This document shows, in pieces, positions 15,922 to 24,178 of a stretch of DNA of 64,000 nt; the stretch's first letter is position 1; the number at the start of each line of letters is the position of its first letter. Source of the DNA: Acidobacteriota bacterium (lineage in GTDB: Bacteria; Acidobacteriota; Terriglobia; Terriglobales; SCQP01). The position numbers were made by a program, and so were the translations under genes. Under the pieces are notes generated by a model. That model did no database searches. It was not told the DNA's origin and saw only the letters and a list, made by a program, of their open reading frames with translations. Where the stretch lies: positions 1 through 64,000 of the forward strand of contig JAKASR010000016.1 in assembly GCA_021818955.1 (NCBI GenBank). The letters are read 5' to 3'.

Positions 15922-17526
15922 TCACTCCGCTTGCGGCTGCGCGGCCGGGCGGCGGTAGCGGGTACGGCGCATGAGGAAGACGAGGGGGGCGACCAGGAAG
16001 AAGACCATGGCGAGGAAATGGAAATCGTCGAGATAGCTCAGCAGCGAAGCCTGGCGCAGTAAGCCGGCATAGAGCAGCGCGAGGGCATGCAGGCGCGCGC
16101 CGGCGGCGGGAACGCCGGCATGTTGCAAGGCGCCGCCCAGGAGCGCGAGGCGCTGGCGCAGCAAAGGATTTTGAGTGGACAAGCCGGCATTGAGCCGCAC
16201 CTGGTGAAACTGCTGGCGGCGGGCGAGCAGGGTGGTGGCGAAGGAGATGCCGAAACTGGCGCCGAGATTGCGCATGAGGGAAGTGATGCTGGTGGCGAAG
16301 CCCATTTCGGGATTGGGGATAGGATCGACGGTCAGGGTGCTCATCGGCACAAAAGTGAACGCCAGCGCGCTGCCCATGACGATCTGGGGCCAGAACAGGT
16401 TCCAGACGCCGGTTTGCAAATTCATGCGGGAGAACAGCCACAAGCCGAAGCCGGCGGTGAGGAAGCCGCCCAGCAGCAATTTGCGCTGATCGAAGCCGCG
16501 GCCAATCATGAAGCCGGCAATGGGCATGAAGATGAGCGAGCCGAGGCCGCGGGGGCTGGTCCAGAAGCCGGCCTGGATGGGATCGAAGCCCAGCAAGGTT
16601 TGCATATAGAGCGGGAGCAGCACCAGGCTGCCGAACAAGACAAAGCCGAGCACGGCGCCGAGCGCAGCGCCGACGGCAAAGCTGCGGTAACGGAACAGGC
16701 GCAGGTGCACCAGCGGGTAGGCGATGCGCAACTGGCGAAGGACGAACGCGACCAGCATGACGAGGGCGAGGATGGCCAAGGCGAGGATGAAATGGGAGCC
16801 GAACCAATCATCCTCCTGGCCCTTATCGAGCATGATCTGGAGGGCGGCGATGCCGATGGCCAGCATGCCCAAGCCCCAGCCATCGATTTTTCCGCCGCGC
16901 CGGCGCAGGTAGGCGGGATCGTGAATGAACATCCGGATCATGAACAGGCTGAACAAGCCGACGGGCAGATTGATGAAGAAGACCCAGCGCCAGCTATAGT
17001 CGCTGGTCAGCCAGCCGCCGAGCATGGGGGCGAGGATGGGGGCGGTGACGATGCCGGCGCCCCAGAGCGACATTGCCTGGCCGCGTTTTTCGCGTGGAAA
17101 AGTTTCCAGCAGGATGGCGCGGCTCAAGGGCTGCAGCGAGCCTCCACTGAGGCCTTGCAGCACGCGAAAGGTCACCAGCCAGGTCAAGGAGGGGGCGATG
17201 CCGCAGAGGAAACTGGCGCCGGTGAAGCCGAGGATGGCGGCGATCAAAAGGCGGCGGCGTCCAATGCGGGTCGCCAACCAGCCGGCGAGCGGCAGCACGA
17301 TGGCATTGGCGACCAGATAGGAAGTCAGAATCCAGGTGGACTCGGAGACGGTGGCGGACAAATTGCCGGCGATGTGAGGCAGGCTGACGTTGACCACGGA
17401 GGTATCGAGCAATTCCATGATCGCGGCCGACATGACGGCGGCGGCGACGATCCAGCGCGCGCGGGGGGGCAGAAATTCATCCCCCGAAAGAGCGGGAGGG
17501 GCGGCGTAGGCGGAAGCAAGGGCCAT
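15922..17526 (-). CDS. DHA2-family (EmrB/QacA type) drug:H+ antiporter, second pump
   Basis: Inner-membrane major facilitator protein of 534 residues, as expected for a 14-helix DHA2 exporter. Helix 1 carries ELLDTSVVNVSLPHIAG; the conserved loop after helix 2 reads WLATRIGRRR, and helix 5 has the GGWLTSDYSWRW motif. It is the last gene of the efflux operon and begins 8 bases after the first pump, which it closely resembles. Such pumps export lipophilic toxins using the proton gradient and work with an EmrA-like adaptor and a TolC channel. Two pumps behind one adaptor suggest either a gene duplication with divided substrates or a hetero-oligomer. The start is ATG 17526. Confidence 0.93.
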   Translation of the reverse strand: MALASAYAAPPALSGDEFLPPRARWIVAAAVMSAAIMELLDTSVVNVSLPHIAGNLSATVSESTWILTSYLVANAIVLPLAGWLATRIGRRRLLIAAILGFTGASFLCGIAPSLTWLVTFRVLQGLSGGSLQPLSRAILLETFPREKRGQAMSLWGAGIVTAPILAPMLGGWLTSDYSWRWVFFINLPVGLFSLFMIRMFIHDPAYLRRRGGKIDGWGLGMLAIGIAALQIMLDKGQEDDWFGSHFILALAILALVMLVAFVLRQLRIAYPLVHLRLFRYRSFAVGAALGAVLGFVLFGSLVLLPLYMQTLLGFDPIQAGFWTSPRGLGSLIFMPIAGFMIGRGFDQRKLLLGGFLTAGFGLWLFSRMNLQTGVWNLFWPQIVMGSALAFTFVPMSTLTVDPIPNPEMGFATSITSLMRNLGASFGISFATTLLARRQQFHQVRLNAGLSTQNPLLRQRLALLGGALQHAGVPAAGARLHALALLYAGLLRQASLLSYLDDFHFLAMVFFLVAPLVFLMRRTRYRRPAAQPQAE

Positions 17527-17534
17527 GGCAGGGA

Positions 17535-19103
17535 TCAGTGGGCGGCGACGGCGCGGCCGGAGCGGGGGCGGCGCATGATCCAGACCAGCGGGGTCATCAG
17601 CAGGAAGATGACGGCAAACACCCAGAAGCTATCGACATAACTGAGCAGCGCGGCCTGCTGTTGCAGCAGGGCATAGAGCAGCGCCAGGGCCTGATGGCGC
17701 GCCACCGGGGCGCTGGCGCCGTGGCTGACCAAGGCGGATTGGACGCCGGCGAGGGCGTGTTGAATGGCGGGGCGGAAGCCATTCATATGCCCGGCGAGGC
17801 GCTGCTGGTGGAACTGGCTGCGGCGGGCGATCAGGGTGGTGGCGAAGGAGATGCCCATGCTGCCGCCGAGATTGCGCATGAGATTGAAGAGGCTGGTGGC
17901 GTTGCCCATTTCGTGATTGGGGATGGGGTCCATGGTCACGGTGGTCAGCGGCACGAAGACGAAGGCCATGCCCGCGCCCTGGATGAGTTGGGGCCAGAAG
18001 ATGTTCCAAGTTCCGGATTGGAGGGTAAATTGGGAAAACATGTAGAGCGCCGCGGCGGCAATCAAGAGGCCAAAGGCGAGCAGCCCGCGCGCGTCCCAGC
18101 GCCGGGAGAGCAGAATGCCGCAAATCGGCATGAAGATGAGCGAGCCGAGGCCGCGGGGGCTGGTCCAGAGGCCGGCGGCCAGGGGGGTGTAATTGAGCAG
18201 AATCTGTAAAAACAGCGGCAGGGCGACCAGGCTGCCGTAGAGCACGAAGCCGAGCAGCGTCATCAGAAAGACGCCGGTGCTATACGTGCGATTTTTAAAG
18301 ACGCGCAGATGCACGATGGGATCGCGGGCCATCAACTCGCGAATGATGAAGGCGGCCAGGCCGGCCAGCGCGATCAGGCCGAGGATGACGATGAAATGCG
18401 AACCGAACCAGTCGTCTTCCTGGCCTTTATCGAGCACGATCTGGAGCGCGCCGATGCCGACGGCCAGCAATCCCAAGCCCCAGACATCGACGCCCGAGCC
18501 GCGGCGGCGGATGTAGGAAGGATCGAAGACGTAGAGCTTGGTCATGATCAGGCTGGCGATGCCGATGGGCAAGTTGATGTAAAACACCCAGCGCCAGGAA
18601 TAGTTGTAGGTCAGCCAACCGCCCAGGGTGGGGCCGAGGATGGGGGCGACGACGATGCCCATGCCCCAAAATGCCATGGCTTTGCCGCGCTGCTCGGGGG
18701 GGAAAGTTTCGAGCAGCACCGCCTGCGAGATGGGCTGCAGGCAGCCGCCGCTGGCGCCCTGCAGGATGCGGAAAAACACCAGCAAGGGGAGGGTGGGGGC
18801 AATGCCGCAGAGAAAGCTGGCCAGGGTGAAGCCGGTGACGGCGGTTAGCAGCAGGCGCTTGCGGCCGAAATAATTAGCCAGCCAGCCGGTGATGGGCAAG
18901 ACGATGGCGTTGGCGACCAGATAGGAGGTCAGCACCCAGGTGGCTTCATCGACGGTGGCCGAGAGGCTGCCGGCGATATGCGGCAGGCTGACATTCACCA
19001 CCGAAGTGTCGAGCACCTCGAGAAAGGTGCTCAACATCACCGCGACAGCGATGACCCAGGGATTGATTCCCAAGGGCGCATTCGAATTGGACGTCTCAGG
19101 CAT
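17535..19103 (-). CDS. DHA2-family (EmrB/QacA type) drug:H+ antiporter, first pump
   Basis: Inner-membrane transporter of 522 residues with 14 predicted helices. The N-terminal motif EVLDTSVVNVSLPHIAG, the loop WLANYFGRKR and helix-5 GGWLTYNYSWRW are diagnostic for the EmrB/QacA branch. It is a clear paralogue of the gene that follows at 15922-17526. It starts with ATG 19103, 83 bases after the adaptor gene. It probably expels hydrophobic compounds through the HlyD-like adaptor (19187-20491) and the TolC-like channel (20491-21948), under control of the TetR protein at the head of the operon. Confidence 0.93.
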   Translation of the reverse strand: MPETSNSNAPLGINPWVIAVAVMLSTFLEVLDTSVVNVSLPHIAGSLSATVDEATWVLTSYLVANAIVLPITGWLANYFGRKRLLLTAVTGFTLASFLCGIAPTLPLLVFFRILQGASGGCLQPISQAVLLETFPPEQRGKAMAFWGMGIVVAPILGPTLGGWLTYNYSWRWVFYINLPIGIASLIMTKLYVFDPSYIRRRGSGVDVWGLGLLAVGIGALQIVLDKGQEDDWFGSHFIVILGLIALAGLAAFIIRELMARDPIVHLRVFKNRTYSTGVFLMTLLGFVLYGSLVALPLFLQILLNYTPLAAGLWTSPRGLGSLIFMPICGILLSRRWDARGLLAFGLLIAAAALYMFSQFTLQSGTWNIFWPQLIQGAGMAFVFVPLTTVTMDPIPNHEMGNATSLFNLMRNLGGSMGISFATTLIARRSQFHQQRLAGHMNGFRPAIQHALAGVQSALVSHGASAPVARHQALALLYALLQQQAALLSYVDSFWVFAVIFLLMTPLVWIMRRPRSGRAVAAH

Positions 19104-19186
19104 GCGAAACAGCCGGGAGCGGAACTACCGCGACGGAAAAAATGCGTTCAAGTCCGGCCACGCCGGGGCGGCCGGCGACGAGTGGA

Positions 19187-20491
19187 TCAGCGCGAGGACG
19201 CCGCCGCCGGAGGCCTGGCGCTGGGAAGGTGGCGGTCTTCGCGGTTGAGCAGCACGGTGGTTTCCACCGACATGCCGGGGCGCAGCAAGGCAAGGTGCTG
19301 ATCGGGATCGAACAGGATTTTCACCGGCACGCGCTGCACCACCTTGACGTAATTGCCGGTGGCGTTTTCCGGCGGCAGCAGGCTGAAGATTTCACCGGTG
19401 GCCGAGCCGATGGATTGCAAATAGCCGCGGAAGTCGCGGTTATAGGCATCGACGTGAATATCGACGGCCATGCCGGGGCGCATGCGGCGCAGATCGGTTT
19501 CCTTGTAGTTGGCGATGATCCAGACGCGATGCACGGGAATAACGACCATGACCGGTTGTCCGGGAGCGAGGCGCTCGCCCAGCTCGATGGTTTTGTTGCC
19601 GACGCGGCCGTTGGAGGGGGCGCGCACGACGGTGTAGCCGAGATTGAGGCGGGCGGCGGCGACGGCGGCCTGAGCGGCGCGCACCTGGGCGGAGGCGGAG
19701 CGGGCACGGGCGCGAGTCATGGCCACCTGCTGCGGGGCGGAAAGGGCGCTGGCGACGGCGGCCCGGGCCTGAGCCACGCGGCTGCGGGCGGCGGCGACGG
19801 CGGCCTGAGCGGCGCGCACGCCATCCTGCGCGGCTCGGACCTGGGCCTGAGCCGAAAGCAGGCCGGAGTGGGCGGCGATGGCGGTGGTGCGAATAGCGTC
19901 GTAACGCTGGCGGCTGACCTCGTTTTTGACGACCAGGGCGCGGTAACGCTCCAGATTGGTGGCGGCGTTGCGGTTCTGGGCGCGAGCCTGCTGCAAGGCG
20001 GAGTTGGCGGCGCTGAGCTGGGCACGGGCGATGGATAACTGCTGCCGCGCCCCGGCTTCGCCGGCCTGGGCAAACTGCAAACCGGCGCGGGCGGCGGTCA
20101 AGCTGCCGCCACTGGTGATGCGCACGATGGGGATGTTGGTGGAGGCGCCGAGCGCCGCCGCTTCCGCGGTGGCCCGCGCCGCCTGCGCGCGCTGGAGCGC
20201 GACCTGAAAATCGCGGGGATCGAGCCGGAACAGCACCTGGCCTTTGCGCACGTACTGGTTTTCGCGCACGTCGATTTCGACGACCGTGCCGGGAACGCGC
20301 GGCGCGATGGGCTGCAGGTGGCCGTTAATCTGAGCATCGTCGGTGGAAACCCGGTTGCGGTAATACAGCCACAGGAAAAACAGGGCCGCCAGCACCAGCA
20401 CGGCGACGAGCACGATGAGGCGTTGGTGGCGGCGCAAACCGCGCGGGGGTTCAACCGAGGCGCCGCTAGGAGTGACAAGTTCAGAGGACAT
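19187..20491 (-). CDS. HlyD/EmrA-type membrane-fusion protein
   Basis: Periplasmic adaptor of 434 residues that joins the DHA2 pumps to the outer-membrane channel. One transmembrane helix near residues 28-45 is followed by a lipoyl-type half-motif (GTVVEIDVRENQYVRKGQVL). A long Ala-rich coiled-coil hairpin spans about 85-285, longer than in many EmrA proteins. The return half-motif has VRAPSNGRVGNKT and the beta-barrel contains WIIANYKETDL. The start is ATG 20491, whose first base is the last base of the upstream stop (TGATG), so translation is probably coupled to the TolC-like gene. The role is inferred from family and operon. Confidence 0.92.
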   Translation of the reverse strand: MSSELVTPSGASVEPPRGLRRHQRLIVLVAVLVLAALFFLWLYYRNRVSTDDAQINGHLQPIAPRVPGTVVEIDVRENQYVRKGQVLFRLDPRDFQVALQRAQAARATAEAAALGASTNIPIVRITSGGSLTAARAGLQFAQAGEAGARQQLSIARAQLSAANSALQQARAQNRNAATNLERYRALVVKNEVSRQRYDAIRTTAIAAHSGLLSAQAQVRAAQDGVRAAQAAVAAARSRVAQARAAVASALSAPQQVAMTRARARSASAQVRAAQAAVAAARLNLGYTVVRAPSNGRVGNKTIELGERLAPGQPVMVVIPVHRVWIIANYKETDLRRMRPGMAVDIHVDAYNRDFRGYLQSIGSATGEIFSLLPPENATGNYVKVVQRVPVKILFDPDQHLALLRPGMSVETTVLLNREDRHLPSARPPAAASSR

Positions 20492-21948
20492 CAGGGGGCT
20501 CCTGGTGCAGCCGGCCGCGGCAGGCGTCCCAACGCGGTGGCGAGGGCGGCGCGGGCGGCATGGTATTGATATAAGCCGGCGATATAGCCCTGGTCGGCTT
20601 GAGCGACGGCTTGTTGGGCACGGATTTCATCGAGGTTATCGGCGACGCCGGCGCGAAAGCGGTCGCGCGCCAAGCGCAGTTCCTGGCGGGCGAGGGCGCG
20701 CGCCTGGGCGGCGACCCGCACCTGGTGATAGCTGGAGTCGAGGTTAAGCAAGTCGATGCGGACCTGGGCGGCGACGGCGGCGCGCAGGTCGGCGAGCCGG
20801 TCCTGGGCGCGGCGCAGATGCTGCGCGGCGGCGGCGCTGGCGGCGCGGATCTGTCCGCCGGCGAAGACCGGCAGGCTGAGGCTGCCTTCGACCAGAAAGG
20901 TGGGGTGGTCGCGGGTGAAGGTGTTGCCGATGGTGCCGTAATTGGCGTCCAGGCTGAATTGCGGCACGCGGCTGTCGCGGGCGGCGGCGAGTCCGAGTTG
21001 GGCGGCGCGCACCGCCAGTTGGGCGGCGCGGATATCGGGCCGCCGGCGCCAAGCTTCGGCGATGGCGGCGCGCGGGCGCAACGCGGGCGCGGGCCGCGGC
21101 GGGCGCAAGCGGTCCGTGAGGATGAAGGCCTGGGCTTCGGGCAGGCCGATCATGCGCGCCAAGCGCAGCCGCTGTTGCGCCAGGGCGTAATCGGCGGCAA
21201 TCACCCGCTGTTGCTCGTTGGCGCGCTCCACCTGGGCGCGGACCACGTCGAGGGCATTGACCAGGCCGTTGTTTTCCATATCCCGAGCCTGGCGCCAGGA
21301 TTGGGTGGCGGTGGCCAGTTGCGCGCGCGCGGCTTGCAAGCTGGCGGCGTCGGCGAGGGTGAGCTGATATTGATCGCGCACCGCTTCGACCACCAGGTTG
21401 CGAATTTGCCGGGCGGTGGCGCCGGCGGCCCGGGCGCCGGCGCGGGCGGCGCGCCATTGCTGCAAATCGGAGAGCGAGAGCAGGCTATCGTGCAGGTAAA
21501 GCCGGGCATCGGCGACGTTGAACGGGCCGACGATTTTGGGGACGCCGGGGATATTGAATTGGAAGCCCAGGGCGGCCAGATTGATTTTCTGCCGCAGGTC
21601 ATACGCCTGGGCGCTCACATGAGGCAGCATTTGCGACAGCGCCGCCAGGCGCTGGGCGCGCGCGCTGCGCGATTGGGAAGAAGCCAGCAGGATGGCCAGA
21701 TTGGATTGCAACCCGCGCGCCACCGCCTGCGCCAGGCTCAGGCGCAGCGGTTGCGCGGCGGCCACGCCGCGCGGGACGCCGCCCATTAAATCGCCCGCCT
21801 GGGGCGCCGAAACAGCGGCGGGCGAAGGACTCGAGGCGGGCGCGGGCGCCTGCGCCGGGAGCGCGGCAAGCAGCGCCAAGGCCAGGATGGCCGCCCGCAG
21901 GCGGAAGAGCCAAGCTGCGAAACGAAGCGGAGGGGCGAGTCGGGTCAT
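20491..21948 (-). CDS. TolC-like outer-membrane efflux protein
   Basis: Outer-membrane channel protein of 485 residues with two OEP-type repeats (about 70-270 and 290-475) rich in Ala, Arg and Gln heptads, as in the helical barrel of TolC. A signal sequence with a hydrophobic run (ALALLAALPAQA) opens the protein. Conserved features include QAVARGLQSNLAI near the start and RDRFRAGVADNLDEIRAQQAV in the second repeat. ATG 21948 overlaps the TetR stop codon by 4 bases (ATGA), and its own stop overlaps the HlyD start. It should carry drugs across the outer membrane for the two pumps downstream. Confidence 0.92.
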   Translation of the reverse strand: MTRLAPPLRFAAWLFRLRAAILALALLAALPAQAPAPASSPSPAAVSAPQAGDLMGGVPRGVAAAQPLRLSLAQAVARGLQSNLAILLASSQSRSARAQRLAALSQMLPHVSAQAYDLRQKINLAALGFQFNIPGVPKIVGPFNVADARLYLHDSLLSLSDLQQWRAARAGARAAGATARQIRNLVVEAVRDQYQLTLADAASLQAARAQLATATQSWRQARDMENNGLVNALDVVRAQVERANEQQRVIAADYALAQQRLRLARMIGLPEAQAFILTDRLRPPRPAPALRPRAAIAEAWRRRPDIRAAQLAVRAAQLGLAAARDSRVPQFSLDANYGTIGNTFTRDHPTFLVEGSLSLPVFAGGQIRAASAAAAQHLRRAQDRLADLRAAVAAQVRIDLLNLDSSYHQVRVAAQARALARQELRLARDRFRAGVADNLDEIRAQQAVAQADQGYIAGLYQYHAARAALATALGRLPRPAAPGAP

Positions 21949-22595
21949 AACGTACCTGACGCGGGGGCGATGGTTTCGCCATGCACGCCCCGCCAGAAGA
22001 GGTCGAAGATGAATTGCTCAGGCTCGGTCTGGTCATCGAACAGGCCCAGGAAACGGCTGGTAAAGAAATCGCGCACCATGAGGGCAAGCATGAGCGCGGT
22101 TTCCAGGGGCGGCACCGGACGCAGCGCGCCTTCGCGCACGCCCTGCTCGATCACGACCGCCAGATCGCGGGCCAAATCCAGGTAGAAGTCGCGGAAATTT
22201 TTACGATAGCGGGTGGGATGAGCGCAGAGGTGGCCAAACTCGGTGAGATAGATGCGCATGAATTCGGCGTCATTGCGCATCAACTCGCAGCGCACGACGA
22301 CGGCGGCGCGCAGACGGCCGCGGACATCGGGAGCGGCGTCCATGGCCCGCCGGGCGCGCTGGCGCAGGGTCTCGAGGCACTCGCGCAGGGCTTCCCAGAA
22401 GATGGTTTCCTTGCTGTCGAAATACAAATAGAGCGTGCCCTTGGCGAGGCCGGCGGCGGCGGCGATCTCGTCGAGTGTGGCGGCCTCGAAACCACGCCGG
22501 GCAAAGACACGCCGGGCGGCGGCCAGGATTTCGCCCTGGCGGAACTCGGCCAGGACTTCATGACGGCGCTTGCGAGGAGGGGAAGGCTCAGGCAT
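21945..22595 (-). CDS. TetR-family regulator of the efflux operon
   Basis: DNA-binding repressor of 216 residues. The N-terminal helix-turn-helix (about 15-60) has the typical pattern AARRVFARRGFEAATLDEIA, followed by AGLAKGTLYLYFDSKE. The C-terminal part is an all-helical ligand-binding and dimer domain. It is first in the efflux operon and overlaps the TolC-like gene by 4 bases. Its promoter region carries a palindromic site (22607-22635) that overlaps the -10 box, so autorepression with release by a pump substrate is the likely scheme. The ligand is unknown. The start is ATG 22595. Confidence 0.92.
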   Translation of the reverse strand: MPEPSPPRKRRHEVLAEFRQGEILAAARRVFARRGFEAATLDEIAAAAGLAKGTLYLYFDSKETIFWEALRECLETLRQRARRAMDAAPDVRGRLRAAVVVRCELMRNDAEFMRIYLTEFGHLCAHPTRYRKNFRDFYLDLARDLAVVIEQGVREGALRPVPPLETALMLALMVRDFFTSRFLGLFDDQTEPEQFIFDLFWRGVHGETIAPASGTL

Positions 22596-22606
22596 AAAAC
22601 TGTTCA

Positions 22607-22640
22607 GTCATTAAAATGACCAACGAGTCATTTTATTATA
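22607..22640 (-). promoter_or_regulatory. Efflux operon promoter and TetR operator
   Basis: A perfect 9-bp inverted repeat (TAAAATGAC at 22612-22620, GTCATTTTA at 22627-22635) has a 6-base centre. A third half-site, GTCATT at 22607-22612, makes a second overlapping palindrome. The -10 box TATAAT, read on the minus strand, lies at 22640-22635 and touches the operator. It is 12-40 bases upstream of the tetR start. Binding by the encoded TetR protein is inferred. Confidence 0.65.
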
Positions 22641-22704
22641 CTTTAATAACATTGGACGCGCACGCCGGGGAGAGGGGCAAGTTGCGGCGGGGGCGAGCAA
22701 AAAT

Positions 22705-23766
22705 TCAGAGCCGGGCGATGACGGCGGCGGCCATGGCGCGGCAGCCCAACGGCCGCGCCGCGTCCAAATCGCGGGTACGCAGGCCATCCTCGAGGGCGCG
22801 CAGGACGGCGGCTTCGATGGCGGCGGCGGCTTGCGGCTCGCGGCAGCTATGCCGCAGCAACATGGCCGCGGACAGGATGGCGCCCAGCGGATTGGCGACA
22901 TCCTGACCGGCCAGCGCCGGGGCGGAGCCATGCACCGGCTCGTAGAGTCCGACCGGGCCGCCGAGCGAGGCCGAGGGCAGCAAGCCGAGCGAGCCGGCCA
23001 GCACCGCGGCTTCATCGCTGAGGATGTCGCCAAACAGGTTGGCGGTGAGGATGACGTCGAAGTCGCGGGGGCGCAGCAGAATCTGCATGGCGGCATTATC
23101 TATATAAAGATGCTCCAGCGACACGCCGGCGAAATCCGGCGCCAGGCGGGTGACGGTTTCGCGCCACAACTGGCTGGTTTCGAGCACGTTGGCCTTATCC
23201 ACGCTGGCCAGCTTGCCGCGCCGTTCCGCGGCCAGGGCGAAGGCGACGCGGGCGACGCGCTCGATTTCCCCGACGCTGTAGCGCATGGTGTTGAAGGCGG
23301 CCTGGCGGGAAGCCTCGAAACCGCGGGGCTGGCCGAAGTAGATGCCGCCGGTCAATTCGCGCACGATCAGGAAATCGGCGCCGGCGGCCCACTCGTCCTT
23401 AAGCGGGATGCTGCCCACGCCGGGATAATGGCGGATGGGGCGCAGATTGGCGAACGCTCCCAGGGCGGAGCGCAGGCGCAAGAGGCCGGATTCAGGCTTG
23501 CGCGCCGGCGGCTCGCGATCGAATTCGGGCGCGCCGACAGCGCCCAACAGCACCGCATCGGCGGCCTGGGCGGCGGCGAGGGTGGCGGCGGGCAGGGGAT
23601 CGCCGGCGGCGATGAGGCCAGCGCCGCCCATCGGGTAAGAGCCGGATGCCAGGGTAAAACCAAAGCGCCGGGCGGCGGCGTGGAGCACCTCGACGGCGGC
23701 CGAAATCACCTCCGGGCCGATGCCGTCGCCGGGCAGGAGACAGAGGCGATAGTGGCGTTCAGGCAT
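22705..23766 (-). CDS. leuB: 3-isopropylmalate dehydrogenase
   Basis: NAD-dependent beta-decarboxylating dehydrogenase of 353 residues, normal length. It converts 3-isopropylmalate to 2-oxoisocaproate in leucine synthesis. The N-terminal LPGDGIGPEV, the mid-protein DNAAMQILLRPRDFDVILTANLFGDILSDE and the coenzyme-site EPVHGSAPALAG are all present. ATG 23766 was chosen because it places LCLLPGDGIG near the N-terminus and has GGAAAA upstream. The longer frame begins at a TTG. It is the third gene of the leuA-cupin-leuB group, 127 bases after the cupin stop. No leuC or leuD is in the group. Confidence 0.95.
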   Translation of the reverse strand: MPERHYRLCLLPGDGIGPEVISAAVEVLHAAARRFGFTLASGSYPMGGAGLIAAGDPLPAATLAAAQAADAVLLGAVGAPEFDREPPARKPESGLLRLRSALGAFANLRPIRHYPGVGSIPLKDEWAAGADFLIVRELTGGIYFGQPRGFEASRQAAFNTMRYSVGEIERVARVAFALAAERRGKLASVDKANVLETSQLWRETVTRLAPDFAGVSLEHLYIDNAAMQILLRPRDFDVILTANLFGDILSDEAAVLAGSLGLLPSASLGGPVGLYEPVHGSAPALAGQDVANPLGAILSAAMLLRHSCREPQAAAAIEAAVLRALEDGLRTRDLDAARPLGCRAMAAAVIARL

Positions 23767-23893
23767 GGTTTCAGTTTTCCAGTTTTCACCGCTTCGTAGC
23801 CAGTTAAATTTTACGGCGCGGCTGAGCGGCAAACGGCGAAGTTAATGCAAACCAAGCCTTGTCATTGTCAAGGAAGAGGAGTCAGCGGCAGGC

Positions 23894-24178
23894 TCACACG
23901 CCCCAGAGATCGTCGCTGGTTTCGGTGTAGTGATAGACCAAGCTTTCTTCCAAAGCTTCCAGGCGGCAATGAGCGCCGGCGGGGATGCTGGCGGCATCGC
24001 TGGCGCGCAGGATCATGGTTTCTTCCGGATCGAGCTGGAGCCGCAGTCGGCCCTGCACCACGGCGGCGACGGCAGGCACGGCCGGATTAAGCTCGGCCAC
24101 GTCACCGGCGGCGTAATGACGATACTCGCCGTGAAGTTTATGCGCGCGGGGCGAAACTGGCGTGGAGGCATTCATCAT
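23894..24178 (-). CDS. Small cupin-fold protein between leuA and leuB
   Basis: Protein of 94 residues with a single cupin-like barrel: HGEYRHYAAGDVAELNP, VAAVVQGRLRLQLDPEETMIL and the ASIPAGAHCRLEALEESLVYHY stretch. The usual metal-binding His pair of the first cupin motif is not clear, so it may be a ligand-binding rather than catalytic cupin. ATG 24178 overlaps the leuA stop by 4 bases (ATGA), so it is almost surely co-translated with leuA. A sensory or accessory role in leucine synthesis is a guess from position only. Confidence 0.7.
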   Translation of the reverse strand: MMNASTPVSPRAHKLHGEYRHYAAGDVAELNPAVPAVAAVVQGRLRLQLDPEETMILRASDAASIPAGAHCRLEALEESLVYHYTETSDDLWGV

